Below the pieces are notes generated by a model that worked only from the letters and a program-made list of their open reading frames with translations, ran no database searches and was not told the DNA's origin. A DNA stretch of 64,000 nucleotides from Xylanibacter ruminicola Ga6B6 (GTDB lineage: Bacteria > Bacteroidota > Bacteroidia > Bacteroidales > Bacteroidaceae): assembly GCF_000687715.1 (NCBI RefSeq), contig NZ_JHXD01000002.1:248001-312000 (forward strand), read 5' to 3'. This document shows, in pieces, positions 45,554 to 57,455 of the stretch. Each line of letters begins with the position of its first letter. Within the stretch, counting starts at the first letter, position 1. Position numbers and translations under genes: made by a program.

Positions 45554-47458
45554 TTAGTCGTGAAGGATTAATGCCGACTGTGGCTCTGCAATGGTCTTGG
45601 TGCCTTTAATGGTGCCGAGACCATTTTCGTTGATAGTGCCATCGCAGCACACAATGGTGTACTCTCCATCGGGAATCGTAATCTCAGTGGGCTCCTTGCT
45701 GGCGTTCAGTACCACGATGATGTTACGCCAATTGTCACGACCAGCGTAGTTCTTCAGTCGGAAGGCTACCACATTCTCTGGGGTATCGATAAACTCCAGG
45801 TGTTTGCGTACCAAATCGGCATTGCCTAAGCGGAAAGCAGGATGGTTCTTACGCAGCTGAATCAGGTTCTTATAATAATTGAATACCTGTGGATACTGCT
45901 TCAGGTTATCCCAGTTGAGTTGGTTGATGCTGTCGGGCGATTCGAAGCTATTGTGTACGCCTTTCTTATTTCGTAGCAGTTCTTCGCCGCTGAGCATAAA
46001 GGGTACACCCTGCGAGGTGAACACTGCGGTCTGGGCCAGCAGGTTGAGACGAATGAGCTCTTCGGTTGTGATGCCAGGGATACTCGACTGTAAGCGATCT
46101 ACCAAGCACATGTCGTCGTGACAGCTTACGTAGCTAATCATCTGGGTAGGCTCGATAGCCCATGGCTCCTTGCTATAGTTTACCTTGGTCATATCCACCT
46201 GTGGATGACTGATGGCACCTGCAATGCCGAACTTGATGCTCTCCTTATGGCCATCCAAACCTGCTAAGAATGCAGGCTGTGTATCGTCGCTGAATGGACC
46301 ACGCAGGGCATCGCGAATCTCATCGCTAAAGGCAGCGATAGTTGGCATCTGTGGGATGTTAGCCTTCATACCCAATTGCTCGTTAGGAATAGCACAGGCA
46401 CCAGCGCTCCAGCCTTCACCGTAGATAAACAGACTAGGATCGATCTCGTTGACGGCCTTGCGAATGGCGTTCATGGTCTCGATGTCGTGTACACCCATCA
46501 GATCGAAACGGAAACCATCGATGTGATACTCGTTAATCCAGTATTTTACGCTCTCAATCATAAACTGGCGCATCATGGGCTTCTCCGATGCTGTCTCGTT
46601 GCCACAGCCACTGCCGTTGCTGTACTGGCCATCGGCTGTTTTGCGATAGAAATAGTCGGGATAGGTGCGCTGAAAGTTGGAGTGCTCGATGTCGTAGGTG
46701 TGGTTATACACCACGTCGAGAATCACACGGATGCCAGCCTTGTGCAGTGCTTGCACCATCTGCTTGAACTCGCGGATGCGTACTTCAGGCTTGTAAGGAT
46801 TGGTGGAATAGCCACCCTCGGGCACATTGTAGTTCACTGGATCGTAGCCCCAGTTGTACTTGTTGTCGCTCAGTCGTGTCTCATCCACCGAACCGTAATC
46901 GTAGCTGGGCAAAATATGGATGGCATTCACACCTAACGACTTGAGGTGATTGATGGCCCAAGGCTCGGTGAGTGCCATGAACTTGCCTGGATATTGGGCA
47001 TCCTGACGATGGATAGAGAAATCACGATGGTGCATCTCGTAGATAACCAGGTCGGCAGGCGACTTGCATACGGGATGCTGATCTTCGCACCATCCCTCGG
47101 GGTTGGTGCTTGCAAGATTGATAATGGCGCCACGCTTGCCATTGGCACCTACGGCCTTGGCGAATACACCAGGGCACTCGCCTTTGCCCATGTCGAAGGT
47201 GTAGAACATACCCATCAGGTCGCCCTTGATGGTGGCTGTCCAGCACTCGTTGCCGGTTTTCTGCATCTTCATGCTTTTAATGGCTTTGCCGCCCAGACCG
47301 TCCTTATAGATGCGTACGGTTACCTGCTTGGCATTATTAGGGGCAAAGAGTTGGAACTTAGTTTCTTTGGGGGCATAGTCAACCTCCTTAAAAGTCTGTG
47401 CTACCACCTGTTTAGGTAGTAGCATAGACAACAAACCTGCTAATATCAATTTTTTCAT
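45554..47458 (-). CDS. pulA: Type I pullulanase (GH13)
   Basis: The 634-residue protein has a signal peptide (1-20, ending VVAQ), an N-terminal CBM48-like domain (about 28-115), and a GH13 barrel with the pullulanase signature YNWGYDP. Catalytic residues are D319 in GFRFDLMG, E348 in IYGEGW, and an Asp in SYVSCHDDMC (448/449). It hydrolyses alpha-1,6 branch points of pullulan, amylopectin and glycogen-derived oligosaccharides, probably in the periplasm. It is the last gene of a three-gene starch operon, starting 3 bp after the GH97 gene. The short length is normal for Bacteroidota type I pullulanases. Confidence 0.9.
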   Translation of the reverse strand: MKKLILAGLLSMLLPKQVVAQTFKEVDYAPKETKFQLFAPNNAKQVTVRIYKDGLGGKAIKSMKMQKTGNECWTATIKGDLMGMFYTFDMGKGECPGVFAKAVGANGKRGAIINLASTNPEGWCEDQHPVCKSPADLVIYEMHHRDFSIHRQDAQYPGKFMALTEPWAINHLKSLGVNAIHILPSYDYGSVDETRLSDNKYNWGYDPVNYNVPEGGYSTNPYKPEVRIREFKQMVQALHKAGIRVILDVVYNHTYDIEHSNFQRTYPDYFYRKTADGQYSNGSGCGNETASEKPMMRQFMIESVKYWINEYHIDGFRFDLMGVHDIETMNAIRKAVNEIDPSLFIYGEGWSAGACAIPNEQLGMKANIPQMPTIAAFSDEIRDALRGPFSDDTQPAFLAGLDGHKESIKFGIAGAISHPQVDMTKVNYSKEPWAIEPTQMISYVSCHDDMCLVDRLQSSIPGITTEELIRLNLLAQTAVFTSQGVPFMLSGEELLRNKKGVHNSFESPDSINQLNWDNLKQYPQVFNYYKNLIQLRKNHPAFRLGNADLVRKHLEFIDTPENVVAFRLKNYAGRDNWRNIIVVLNASKEPTEITIPDGEYTIVCCDGTINENGLGTIKGTKTIAEPQSALILHD

Positions 47459-47461
47459 GCT

Positions 47462-49675
<2,214 letters not shown>

Positions 49676-52354
49676 TTATTTTCTTCCGCTTTGGATAATT
49701 AATGTGCTGATTTCGTTATTGAAGTCGTCGGCCTGCAGCAACTGCTCGATGGTGAGATGCATGCGGTAACGCCAGTAATGACGTGGGTTAGCCGGGATAT
49801 TGATACGTTCGGCATTCTGGTCGGGCAGACGGAGACTCTCGTCGGTGCTCAGCCAATCCTGCAATGACAGCAGACAGAGCATTGAGGGTGATGTGAGATG
49901 GCGACTCACAATGTCCTTTGCCAACCAACCTGGCAGTGGGTGTGGAGCTGCACCACCACGGCGTAAAGTGGTGTTATAGTAAGTCTGTGTCTGCTCCTCG
50001 TCCTCGTCCCACCATTGGCGCAATGTTGACATATCGTGGGTAGAGATGGTATCTACCGAGCGATAGGGGTTATGCGACAGTTTTCCGAAACGTGTGGTTG
50101 GATCCTTTGGCATCGACTGGATTTCGAGACTCAGGATGCGCAGTTCGTTCATTACCCAGGGCACGCAGTCGGGTACCATTCCCAGGTCTTCGGCACAAAC
50201 CAACATTCGGGTAGCTTGTGTGAGGCGAGGCATCTTCTTCATAGCCTCGGTGTACCAGAACTGGTTGTTACGACGGTAGAAATAGTCGTTGTACAAACGA
50301 TTGAACACAAACTTATCGTTGTCCCAAAGGGCTTCGTAGATAAAGTCGTTCTGTACACCGATACGTGGGTGGAACTTATCCTTGTTCTTACGGTCGCGAA
50401 CAAACAGTACATCGCTGATCAAGGCATACAGACCATCGCGCAGATTCAGATCTGCCTCGTCGGTCTTGCCCTTGAAGGCGGTTTCAACCTTACGCTGGGT
50501 GTCGTATTCGGGCTTCATCTGCCAGATATCGTCGTGAGCATGATTCAGGAAGGTGTCTTTTACGTACTGAGCACGCTCGCCAAAAATGCGCTCCAAAGTC
50601 CAGTCGGCAATGAATGGCTTGGTGAACAGCTCCTCCTGGAAGTGCAGACCGTAGGCTTCGATTTCCTCGCGGGTCATGCCCAGTGATGGTGAGAACTGAC
50701 CTAACAAGCCGTGAACGGCATCGATAGGAATTTCCCAGATGCGGAAGAAACCCAACACGTGGTCGATGCGGTAGGCATCGAAGTACTCCGACATCTTGCG
50801 GAAACGACGAACCCACCATGAGCAGCCGTCTTCAAGCATGGCATCCCAGTTGTAGGTGGGAAAGCCCCAATTCTGTCCGTTAGCCGAGAATGCATCGGGT
50901 GGTGCACCGGCCTGTCCGTTCAGATTGAAGTACTTGGGCTCTACCCAAGCCTCTACACCATCGCGACTGATGCCAATGGGGATATCGCCCTTCAGTACCA
51001 CGCGCTTCTTTCGGGCATAAGCATGGGCGGAACGCATCTGCTGGTCGAGGTTGAACTGTACATAGTACCAGAAAGCTACCTCTTTATATAACTTAGTTGT
51101 TGACTTGCTCATAGCCTCGCGCTCGCTGTCGGGCAGCTCGTGATGGTCGGGCCAGTCCTGGAAGGTAGCTGTGCCGTACAAATCGCGATAGTGACAGAAT
51201 GCAGCGTAAGGTACTAGCCACTCCTTATTCTGATCGAAGAACTGCTTGAAGGCTGCCGTCTTCATCGTCTTGGCGCCTTCCTGTGCATAGATGGCATGCA
51301 GATACTCCATCTTGGCATTGTTTACACGCTCATAGTCGATCTGTGGCAGGGCGTTCAGTGATTTACGTAGTACCTCGTACTCCTGACGTAGCTTCTCGTC
51401 CTTAAGCTGAGGCAGCTGGCGCAGATCGGTGTATTGTGGATGCAGAGCATAGATGCTGATAGAGTTGTATGGATATGAATCCTGCCAGGTGTGGGTGATG
51501 TTGGTGTCGTTGATAGGTAATACCTGCAGTACGCGCTGCTTGGTCTTGTCGCACCAGTCAACCATCAGTTTCAAATCACCAAAGTCGCCTACACCAAAGC
51601 TACCTTCACTACGTAGTGAGAAGATAGGAATGACGGTTCCAGCACCCTTCCAAGGATATACGGGGAAATAGGCTTGCGACAACTCGTAAACCACTACTTC
51701 GCCATCAGCCATCTGGGGTAGATCTACGGTACGATTCATGCCGTTTTCCCACAGTGGGGTAACATCCACTTTCTCGTCGAGGGCAACGAATTTGAACTCG
51801 ATGGTACGGGGTAGCTTGTCGGCGTCAAGACTGATAACCCATTCGTTGTTCTCGTGTTCTGCCATATCAATGGCACGCTTAGCTTCCCAGTTTCCTAGGG
51901 TTTCGCCGCCACCAATCAGTGCCAGACGCTCGTTGTTACGTAGCTGTGGGGCACGAACCTTCAGACGTATGGTCTTGCTGTAGGATGTAAGGTTGCTCAT
52001 TTTTGGTGTTCGGGCGGCTACACACTCGGTAAAAGCAGTCGAGTACATATACGAATCTTCTGGGATATCAATCCAGTGGTCGTAAACCATATAACAGGCT
52101 CCTTTTGAAGCAGCAAACTCCAAACGGTGTGGAATAACCAGCCACTCGTGGCGCTGCTCATGGTCGCCGCGCATCACGGTATAATAATAGTCGATGTGGG
52201 CAGACGATTTCTCTGCCTTATTCATTTCGCACATCCAGTGCAGCCCATCCAGGGTTGTCATCTTGTGCTCTTCCGTCTTGTCATCCGTTAGGATGTTCAG
52301 TGCCAGCTCTTCGCCGAAGATAGTCTGGTACTCCAGGTTGAAAATGATCTTCAT
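49676..52354 (-). CDS. malQ: 4-alpha-glucanotransferase (amylomaltase, GH77) with two N-terminal CBM20 domains
   Basis: The 892-residue protein has no signal peptide, so it is cytoplasmic. Two CBM20 starch-binding domains lie at about 1-105 and 128-225 (IGGGETLGNWEAKRAIDM). A GH77 catalytic domain follows with GAPPDAFSANGQNWGFPTYNW, nucleophile D531 in YRIDHVLGFF, acid/base E722 in VCAEDLGMVP, and D774 in STHDMSTLRQW. It transfers alpha-1,4-glucan segments and releases glucose, feeding glycolysis or glycogen. The double-CBM20 form is the plant DPE2-like type common in Bacteroidota. It is the first gene of malQ-susB-pulA. There is no SusCD here, so the operon may act on glycogen or on starch oligosaccharides imported elsewhere. 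Confidence 0.93.
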   Translation of the reverse strand: MKIIFNLEYQTIFGEELALNILTDDKTEEHKMTTLDGLHWMCEMNKAEKSSAHIDYYYTVMRGDHEQRHEWLVIPHRLEFAASKGACYMVYDHWIDIPEDSYMYSTAFTECVAARTPKMSNLTSYSKTIRLKVRAPQLRNNERLALIGGGETLGNWEAKRAIDMAEHENNEWVISLDADKLPRTIEFKFVALDEKVDVTPLWENGMNRTVDLPQMADGEVVVYELSQAYFPVYPWKGAGTVIPIFSLRSEGSFGVGDFGDLKLMVDWCDKTKQRVLQVLPINDTNITHTWQDSYPYNSISIYALHPQYTDLRQLPQLKDEKLRQEYEVLRKSLNALPQIDYERVNNAKMEYLHAIYAQEGAKTMKTAAFKQFFDQNKEWLVPYAAFCHYRDLYGTATFQDWPDHHELPDSEREAMSKSTTKLYKEVAFWYYVQFNLDQQMRSAHAYARKKRVVLKGDIPIGISRDGVEAWVEPKYFNLNGQAGAPPDAFSANGQNWGFPTYNWDAMLEDGCSWWVRRFRKMSEYFDAYRIDHVLGFFRIWEIPIDAVHGLLGQFSPSLGMTREEIEAYGLHFQEELFTKPFIADWTLERIFGERAQYVKDTFLNHAHDDIWQMKPEYDTQRKVETAFKGKTDEADLNLRDGLYALISDVLFVRDRKNKDKFHPRIGVQNDFIYEALWDNDKFVFNRLYNDYFYRRNNQFWYTEAMKKMPRLTQATRMLVCAEDLGMVPDCVPWVMNELRILSLEIQSMPKDPTTRFGKLSHNPYRSVDTISTHDMSTLRQWWDEDEEQTQTYYNTTLRRGGAAPHPLPGWLAKDIVSRHLTSPSMLCLLSLQDWLSTDESLRLPDQNAERINIPANPRHYWRYRMHLTIEQLLQADDFNNEISTLIIQSGRK

Positions 52355-52380
52355 ACCAACTTGCTTTTAGTTATTTTTGG

Positions 52381-52388
52381 CAAAAGTA
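52381..52388 (-). promoter_or_regulatory. -7 element of the malQ-susB-pulA operon
   Basis: TACTTTTG on the minus strand, 26 bp before the ATG. The xylan operator is not found at the expected distance. Confidence 0.6.
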
Positions 52389-52390
52389 CG

Positions 52391-52420
52391 AAAATAACCC
52401 GTTCGGTGTTTCCAAACGGG
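52391..52420 (-). terminator. Terminator after the sensor kinase gene
   Basis: On the minus strand, CCCGTT pairs with AACGGG (ends 52415-52420 and 52398-52403), with a further GG/CC pair past a mismatch. TTATTTT follows. It lies about 50 bp after the kinase stop and just before the malQ promoter. Confidence 0.65.
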
Positions 52421-52471
52421 CTTGTATTTGATAGTTTCTCGATGCAAACGATTGCATGCAAGAAGCTCTGC

Positions 52472-54124
52472 TTATCGGGGGAGTGTCATGACGAATCTGG
52501 CGCCAGGACTGAAGTCGGTATCAAGTTGTATATCGCCTCCCATGCGGCGTGCCATACTACGTGCAACGGTTAGTCCGATGCCGGTGCCTTCGTAATATGT
52601 ATCGAGCTGTACAAACTCGTCGAAGATGTGCTCAGCTTCTTTGGCAGGAACGCCGATGCCATTGTCTTCGATAGCGAACTGTACACAGTTGGGTAGGGTT
52701 TCTACATGCAACTTGACACGCTGGTCGGCGCTTTTTGCACTGAATTTGCGCGCATTGTCGAGTAACAGGGTTAGGGCACGAACAGCTGCTTGCATATTTG
52801 TCTTCAACTGTATCTTCTCAACATCAGGCTGCATCTCTAAATCGAACGTCAGTGAGGGAGTATCGGCAATCATACTCTTGACGATGGCCTCGCTAACAAT
52901 CTTATTTGGCGATACCTTATCGGTTCGCTCAATCACGTTGCGGCTGTTGGCATCGCTCAGTTCCAACATCTTGTTAACCAGACCAGTAATACGTTCGGTA
53001 TTGGTTACAATGTCGTTGGCAATCTGCCTCTTCTCATCCTCGCCTAACTCTAAGTCAGGTGTAGTGAGTATCTGTGTAAAACCACTCAGAATATTCAATG
53101 GGGTACGTATCTCGTGCGAAATCTGTTGGATGAAGTGGGTCTTCATCTTTGATGATTCCTCGGCTCTGGCTGTTGCCTCTATTAGCTGGTGGTTGGTTTG
53201 TTCCAACTCCATGTGACTCATTTCCAGAATGTTGTAGTTGGTTTCTAACATGGCGTTGGTGAACTGCAACTTGCGGCGGGAACGATACAAGGTGAAGATA
53301 TAAAGTGATATGAGTGCCAGAATAATAAATACGCTTACATACCATATCCACATGGGCACACCATGATGACTGACACCTTCTTTGATTTCAGAGCCGTATA
53401 TCTTATCAACCACTCCTTCGCTGTCCATCTTGGCTATCTCCAGACTGATGGCGTCAATCAGTTCCTTGTTGTGGCCAACATAGCAGTATTCGCGTGGCTG
53501 TAGCGAAATCTCCTCTCGAGCCAAACCTTCTAGGTTGTAATGATCGATAAAGTACTTGGCCTGATAACGGTAACAGATGATGGCGTCGTAACGGCCGTTT
53601 GCCAGTTCTCGGAACGACTGGTCGAGATCGTTTACTTTTACGCAAGTTCCACCTTCACGCTCCACCAGTTCGGAAATATGGCGTGAATTCAGGAAGGCAA
53701 ACGTCTTACCTTTCAGGTTACGGAAATCAAACGTCTTATAGTCGCTTTTACGATACACCACCTGATAGTACAGACGGAAGATTGGGCGTGAATAATAGAT
53801 GGAATCCTTGCGATAGGATGAATATACCATCATGGCCAGATCGGTATCGCCGTTCAGCACCGAGGTGGCCACCTTGTTCCACAGGTTAGGTACATAATAG
53901 TATTTGATACCCATACGTTTCATCAACTCACGTGTGAATTCGATGTCGTAACCATGGGGAAGTCCGTCTTTGTCTACCGATTGCAGTGGGGCATAGTTAG
54001 CATCCAGACCAATAGTAATCTGATCTGTAGGTGGTACGAATGCTGCAGCCCGCATAGATATACTGCATAGAGTTGCTACCAACAACCCTACAAGCCAGTA
54101 TCTGTCTAGTCTTAATTTAATCAC
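52472..54124 (-). CDS. Sensor histidine kinase with periplasmic amino-acid-binding-type domain
   Basis: The 550-residue protein starts with GTG (54122-54124). It has a signal/TM segment (about 9-28), a periplasmic SBP_bac_3 domain (about 35-245; ITIGLDANYAPLQSVDKDGLPHGYDIEF, DTDLAMMVYSSYRKDSIYYSRP), a transmembrane helix (about 259-280), a coiled linker, HisKA with H337 in QISHEIRTPLN, and HATPase_c with DNGIGVP and GTGIGL. This BvgS/EvgS-like plan senses small ligands, often amino acids. It has no receiver domain and no response-regulator gene beside it, so it is an orphan kinase. RNase R lies 36 bp upstream on the same strand. A hairpin follows at 52391-52420. Confidence 0.88.
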   Translation of the reverse strand: MIKLRLDRYWLVGLLVATLCSISMRAAAFVPPTDQITIGLDANYAPLQSVDKDGLPHGYDIEFTRELMKRMGIKYYYVPNLWNKVATSVLNGDTDLAMMVYSSYRKDSIYYSRPIFRLYYQVVYRKSDYKTFDFRNLKGKTFAFLNSRHISELVEREGGTCVKVNDLDQSFRELANGRYDAIICYRYQAKYFIDHYNLEGLAREEISLQPREYCYVGHNKELIDAISLEIAKMDSEGVVDKIYGSEIKEGVSHHGVPMWIWYVSVFIILALISLYIFTLYRSRRKLQFTNAMLETNYNILEMSHMELEQTNHQLIEATARAEESSKMKTHFIQQISHEIRTPLNILSGFTQILTTPDLELGEDEKRQIANDIVTNTERITGLVNKMLELSDANSRNVIERTDKVSPNKIVSEAIVKSMIADTPSLTFDLEMQPDVEKIQLKTNMQAAVRALTLLLDNARKFSAKSADQRVKLHVETLPNCVQFAIEDNGIGVPAKEAEHIFDEFVQLDTYYEGTGIGLTVARSMARRMGGDIQLDTDFSPGARFVMTLPR

Positions 54125-54160
54125 GTGTATTTGCTTTATTAATATAAGTTCTTAATCTTC

Positions 54161-56302
54161 TTAATCATCAGCCAGTGTAAAGTCTAGCTGTTTGCGCTCC
54201 AGATTGGCACGGGCTACCTGAATACGTATGGGGTCGCCCAACTGGTACTTGGTATGATGGCGACGACCAACAATCATGTAGTTCTTCTCGTCGAAGTCGT
54301 AGTAGTCGTTACCCAGGTCGCGAATAGGTATCATACCCTCGCAGTGGGTTTCGTCAATCTGGGCGTAGATGCCGTATGACTGGATGCCGCTGATATGTGC
54401 ATCGTAGGTGTTACCAATCTTATCGGCCATGAACTCAACCATCTTGTACTTGATAGAGTCGCGTTCGGCATTCATAGATATCTGCTCCATGTCGCTGCAG
54501 TGCTCGCAAAACTCCTCATACTTATCCTTGTTAGCCGAACGGGCACCATCCTGATACTTGGTAAGCAGACGATGAACCATCATATCGGGATAACGACGGA
54601 TGGGCGAAGTGAAGTGGGTGTAGTAGTCGAATGCAAGTCCGTAGTGACCGATATTGTGTACGCTGTATTTGGCTTTCATCATGGCACGCAGTGCAACTGT
54701 CTCGATAGCATTCTGCTCACGCGTTCCTTCGGCCTGCGACATCAGGGCGTTAAGCGATTTGGTGATAGCGCCCTTGGTACCAGCAGTTTTAACTTTATAG
54801 CCAAACTTAGCCACAAACTCGCGCAGGTTCTCCAGCTTCTGTGGGTCGGGTTGGTCGTGAATACGGTAGGGCAGCGTCTTTGCCTTAATACCCTTCTTCA
54901 CGCGACCGATACTTTCGGCTACTGTTTTATTTGCCAGCAACATGAACTCCTCAATCAGCTTGTTGGCATCTTTCGATACCTTGAAGTAGGCACGGATAGG
55001 TTTACCTGTCTCGTCGATATCAAAGTGCAACTCCTCGCGGTCGAACTTCACACTGCCGTTCTTGAATCGGGCTTCGCGCAGTTTCTTGGCCAGCGCATCA
55101 AGCTTCAACAGGAATTCGGCGTTTTCGCCTTTTCCCTCTTCAATAATCTGTTGAACCTCTTCGTAGGCATAGCGGCGGTCGCTCTTAATCACGGTGTGTG
55201 CCAGATGCCAATCCTTGATGTTTGCCTCGTCGTCCATCTTGAAGATAACGCTATAGCACAGCTTTTCCTCGTCGGGGCGCAGCGAACAGATAAAGTTACA
55301 CAAACGCTCGGGCAGCATAGGGATGGTACGGTCCACCAGATAGATACTGGTGGCACGTGCATATGCTTCCTTGTCGATGGTTGAACCCTCTTTTACGTAG
55401 TGTGATACATCGGCGATGTGTACACCAACCTCCCAAAGACCTTTGTCTGTCTTTCTGATACTCAAGGCATCGTCGAAGTCCTTGGCATCCTTGGGGTCGA
55501 TGGTGCATGTGAATACATCGCGGAAGTCCTCGCGGCGAGCAATCTCCTCTGGGGTGATAGCTGCGTCGATCTTCTCGGCAGCCTCTTCTACGTTCTTGGG
55601 ATACTTATAAGGCAGATTATACTGTGCCAGGATGGCGTGCATCTCGGCATTGTTCTCACCTGTCTTACCCAGAATGTCGATGACCTGACCGATAATGTTC
55701 TTATGGTCCTGATCGGGCCACTGGATAATCTTTACTACAGCCTTGTCGTCGGTCTTACCTCCTTTCAACTTACGTTTAGGGATGATGATATCGTGAACAA
55801 TCGTAGAGTCGGCTGTTACCAGAAAAGCAATATCCTTTTCAACGCGCAGCTTACCGACGATAGTGTCGTGGGCTCGTTTCACGATCTCGATGACCATCGC
55901 TTCTTTGATATGCTTGTCGCGGCGCGCCATAAGCGACACTTTCACATGGTCGCCATCCATAGCCGACATTGAGTTACGTTCGGCCACAAACACTGGTGTA
56001 CCACCATCATCGGGCACAAACGAGTTGCGTCCGTTAGCTTTTCTGTGGAAGATACCTTCCTGTACCTGAGTCTTCAGGTTTAGTTTATAGGAGTTGTCGC
56101 TCACCTTCAGCAGGAAATCATCCCATGCCATCTCCTCCATCACATCGATGGCCAGCATCTTGAGCGGATGAGTGTCGAGTTTCAACACCTTGAATATCTG
56201 TTTGAACGAGAATGTTTCGTTAGGATTATGCTGAAACAGGTTCTGTAGTAGTTCGCTTACCTGCTTCTTTCCTAAACGTTTTCCACCTTTCTTCTTACCC
56301 AT
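54161..56302 (-). CDS. rnr: Ribonuclease R
   Basis: The 713-residue 3'-5' exoribonuclease starts at the ATG at 56302 (MGKKKGGKRLGKK); the in-frame TTG 30 bp upstream overlaps the -7 element and is unlikely. There is a basic N-terminal helix-turn-helix region, cold-shock domains (about 80-240), the RNB catalytic domain with D269, D275, D277 and D278 in IDPKDAKDFDDALS, and a C-terminal S1 domain (about 635-713; ISGIQSYGIYAQIDETHCEGMI). It degrades structured RNA and defective transcripts in the cytoplasm. The promoter is at 56330-56337. The kinase gene follows after 36 bp and may be co-transcribed. Confidence 0.93.
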   Translation of the reverse strand: MGKKKGGKRLGKKQVSELLQNLFQHNPNETFSFKQIFKVLKLDTHPLKMLAIDVMEEMAWDDFLLKVSDNSYKLNLKTQVQEGIFHRKANGRNSFVPDDGGTPVFVAERNSMSAMDGDHVKVSLMARRDKHIKEAMVIEIVKRAHDTIVGKLRVEKDIAFLVTADSTIVHDIIIPKRKLKGGKTDDKAVVKIIQWPDQDHKNIIGQVIDILGKTGENNAEMHAILAQYNLPYKYPKNVEEAAEKIDAAITPEEIARREDFRDVFTCTIDPKDAKDFDDALSIRKTDKGLWEVGVHIADVSHYVKEGSTIDKEAYARATSIYLVDRTIPMLPERLCNFICSLRPDEEKLCYSVIFKMDDEANIKDWHLAHTVIKSDRRYAYEEVQQIIEEGKGENAEFLLKLDALAKKLREARFKNGSVKFDREELHFDIDETGKPIRAYFKVSKDANKLIEEFMLLANKTVAESIGRVKKGIKAKTLPYRIHDQPDPQKLENLREFVAKFGYKVKTAGTKGAITKSLNALMSQAEGTREQNAIETVALRAMMKAKYSVHNIGHYGLAFDYYTHFTSPIRRYPDMMVHRLLTKYQDGARSANKDKYEEFCEHCSDMEQISMNAERDSIKYKMVEFMADKIGNTYDAHISGIQSYGIYAQIDETHCEGMIPIRDLGNDYYDFDEKNYMIVGRRHHTKYQLGDPIRIQVARANLERKQLDFTLADD

Positions 56303-56329
56303 AGCTTGTTTTCTTTTTCTTTCTGCCTG

Positions 56330-56337
56330 CAAAGATA
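56330..56337 (-). promoter_or_regulatory. -7 element of rnr
   Basis: TATCTTTG followed by CAGG on the minus strand, 27 bp before the ATG at 56302. Its position fixes that ATG as the start, because the upstream TTG codon would overlap the promoter. Confidence 0.65.
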
Positions 56338-56349
56338 GTAATTTTTGGC

Positions 56350-56423
56350 GCGATTTATACGAATTACGCGAATTATTTTGTGCTATAGAGATTAAAAATC
56401 GTGAAATTCGTATAATTCGTGCC
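56350..56423. repeat. Imperfect inverted repeat between divergent promoters
   Basis: The left arm (56350-56380) carries ATACGAATT flanked by CGCGA(A/T)TT units. The reverse complement of the right arm (about 56392-56423) reads almost the same: CACGAATT, ATACGAATT, CACGATTT. The arms are separated by about 12 bp and lie between the rnr and epimerase promoters. It may be a regulator-binding site or an intergenic repeat of the genus. Confidence 0.6.
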
Positions 56424-56432
56424 TATTTTTTA

Positions 56433-56440
56433 TACCTTTG
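56433..56440 (+). promoter_or_regulatory. -7 element of the epimerase-PAP2 operon
   Basis: TACCTTTG followed by CACC, 19 bp before the ATG at 56460. Confidence 0.6.
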
Positions 56441-56459
56441 CACCCAAATTGTAAACTGT

Positions 56460-57455
56460 ATGAAGATATTAGTAACTGGTGCGAGTGGTTTTATCGGCTC
56501 GTTTATTGTTGAGGAGGCACTCCGTCGTGGCTTTGACACTTGGGCTGCTGTGCGTGGCAGTAGCTCTAAGGCTTATCTGCAGGATGAGCGCATCAACTTT
56601 ATCGAACTGAACCTTTCATCGAAAGTTCAACTGGTGGAGCAGCTGCGTGGTATGACATTCGACTATGTAGTACATGCTGCTGGAGTAACTAAGTGCTTGG
56701 ATAAACAGGACTTCTTTCGTATAAATACTGAGGGCACCAAGAATCTGGTTGATGCACTTGTTGAGGTAGGTATGCCGCTAAAGCGACTGGTGTTTGTGAG
56801 CAGCTTAAGCATTTTTGGTGCTATCCGTGAACAGCAGCCTTATCAGGAAATCACAGAAAACGATACTCCCCAACCTAATACCGCTTATGGTCGCAGTAAA
56901 CTGGCCGCTGAGCAGTATCTGGAACAAATGGCTTCGCGCGTACCTTATATAATAGTTCGTCCAACTGGTGTTTATGGTCCTCGTGAGAAAGACTATTTTA
57001 TTATGGCCAAGAGCATCAAACAGCACTCTGATTTTGCTGTGGGCTACAAGCGTCAGGATATTACCTTCGTATATGTAAAGGATGTGGTGCAGGCTATCTT
57101 CCTGGCTTTGGATAAGGGTGAGAACGGTAGAAAGTACTTCTTGAGCGATGGTAAGGTGTACCAGAGTGAGACGTTTAGCAATCTGATTCATCAGGAACTT
57201 GGATGCCCATGGTGGATTCGCATCAAGGCGCCTATCTGGGTACTGCGTGTGGTAACCTTCTTTGGTGAGTATATCGGCCGACTGACAGGTAAGGTTACGG
57301 CGCTTAATAACGATAAATATAATATTCTACGCCAGCGTAATTGGCGTTGTGATATACAGCCTGCTATCAGTGAACTTGGCTATAAGCCCGAGTACGACCT
57401 GGAGCGTGGCGTGAAAGAAACAATTAAATGGTATCAGGATAACAAATGGTTATAA
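56460..57455 (+). CDS. NAD(P)-dependent epimerase/dehydratase (extended SDR)
   Basis: The 331-residue cytoplasmic protein has the Rossmann motif TGASGFIGSF at residues 6-15, the HAAG motif, and the catalytic YGRSK (Tyr/Lys pair), with upstream FVSSLSIFG. The C-terminal substrate domain includes a hydrophobic stretch, WWIRIKAPIWVLRVVTFFGEYIG. Proteins of this type act on nucleotide sugars or, in some Bacteroidota, on 3-ketosphinganine/lipid intermediates. Overlap by 10 bp with a PAP2 lipid-phosphatase-like gene and the hydrophobic C-terminal segment favour a lipid role; this is inference. Confidence 0.75.
   Translation: MKILVTGASGFIGSFIVEEALRRGFDTWAAVRGSSSKAYLQDERINFIELNLSSKVQLVEQLRGMTFDYVVHAAGVTKCLDKQDFFRINTEGTKNLVDALVEVGMPLKRLVFVSSLSIFGAIREQQPYQEITENDTPQPNTAYGRSKLAAEQYLEQMASRVPYIIVRPTGVYGPREKDYFIMAKSIKQHSDFAVGYKRQDITFVYVKDVVQAIFLALDKGENGRKYFLSDGKVYQSETFSNLIHQELGCPWWIRIKAPIWVLRVVTFFGEYIGRLTGKVTALNNDKYNILRQRNWRCDIQPAISELGYKPEYDLERGVKETIKWYQDNKWL

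Noticed and set aside
52389-52450. Xylan operator at the malQ promoter
   Set aside because: Neither half-site occurs at the required distance on the minus strand.
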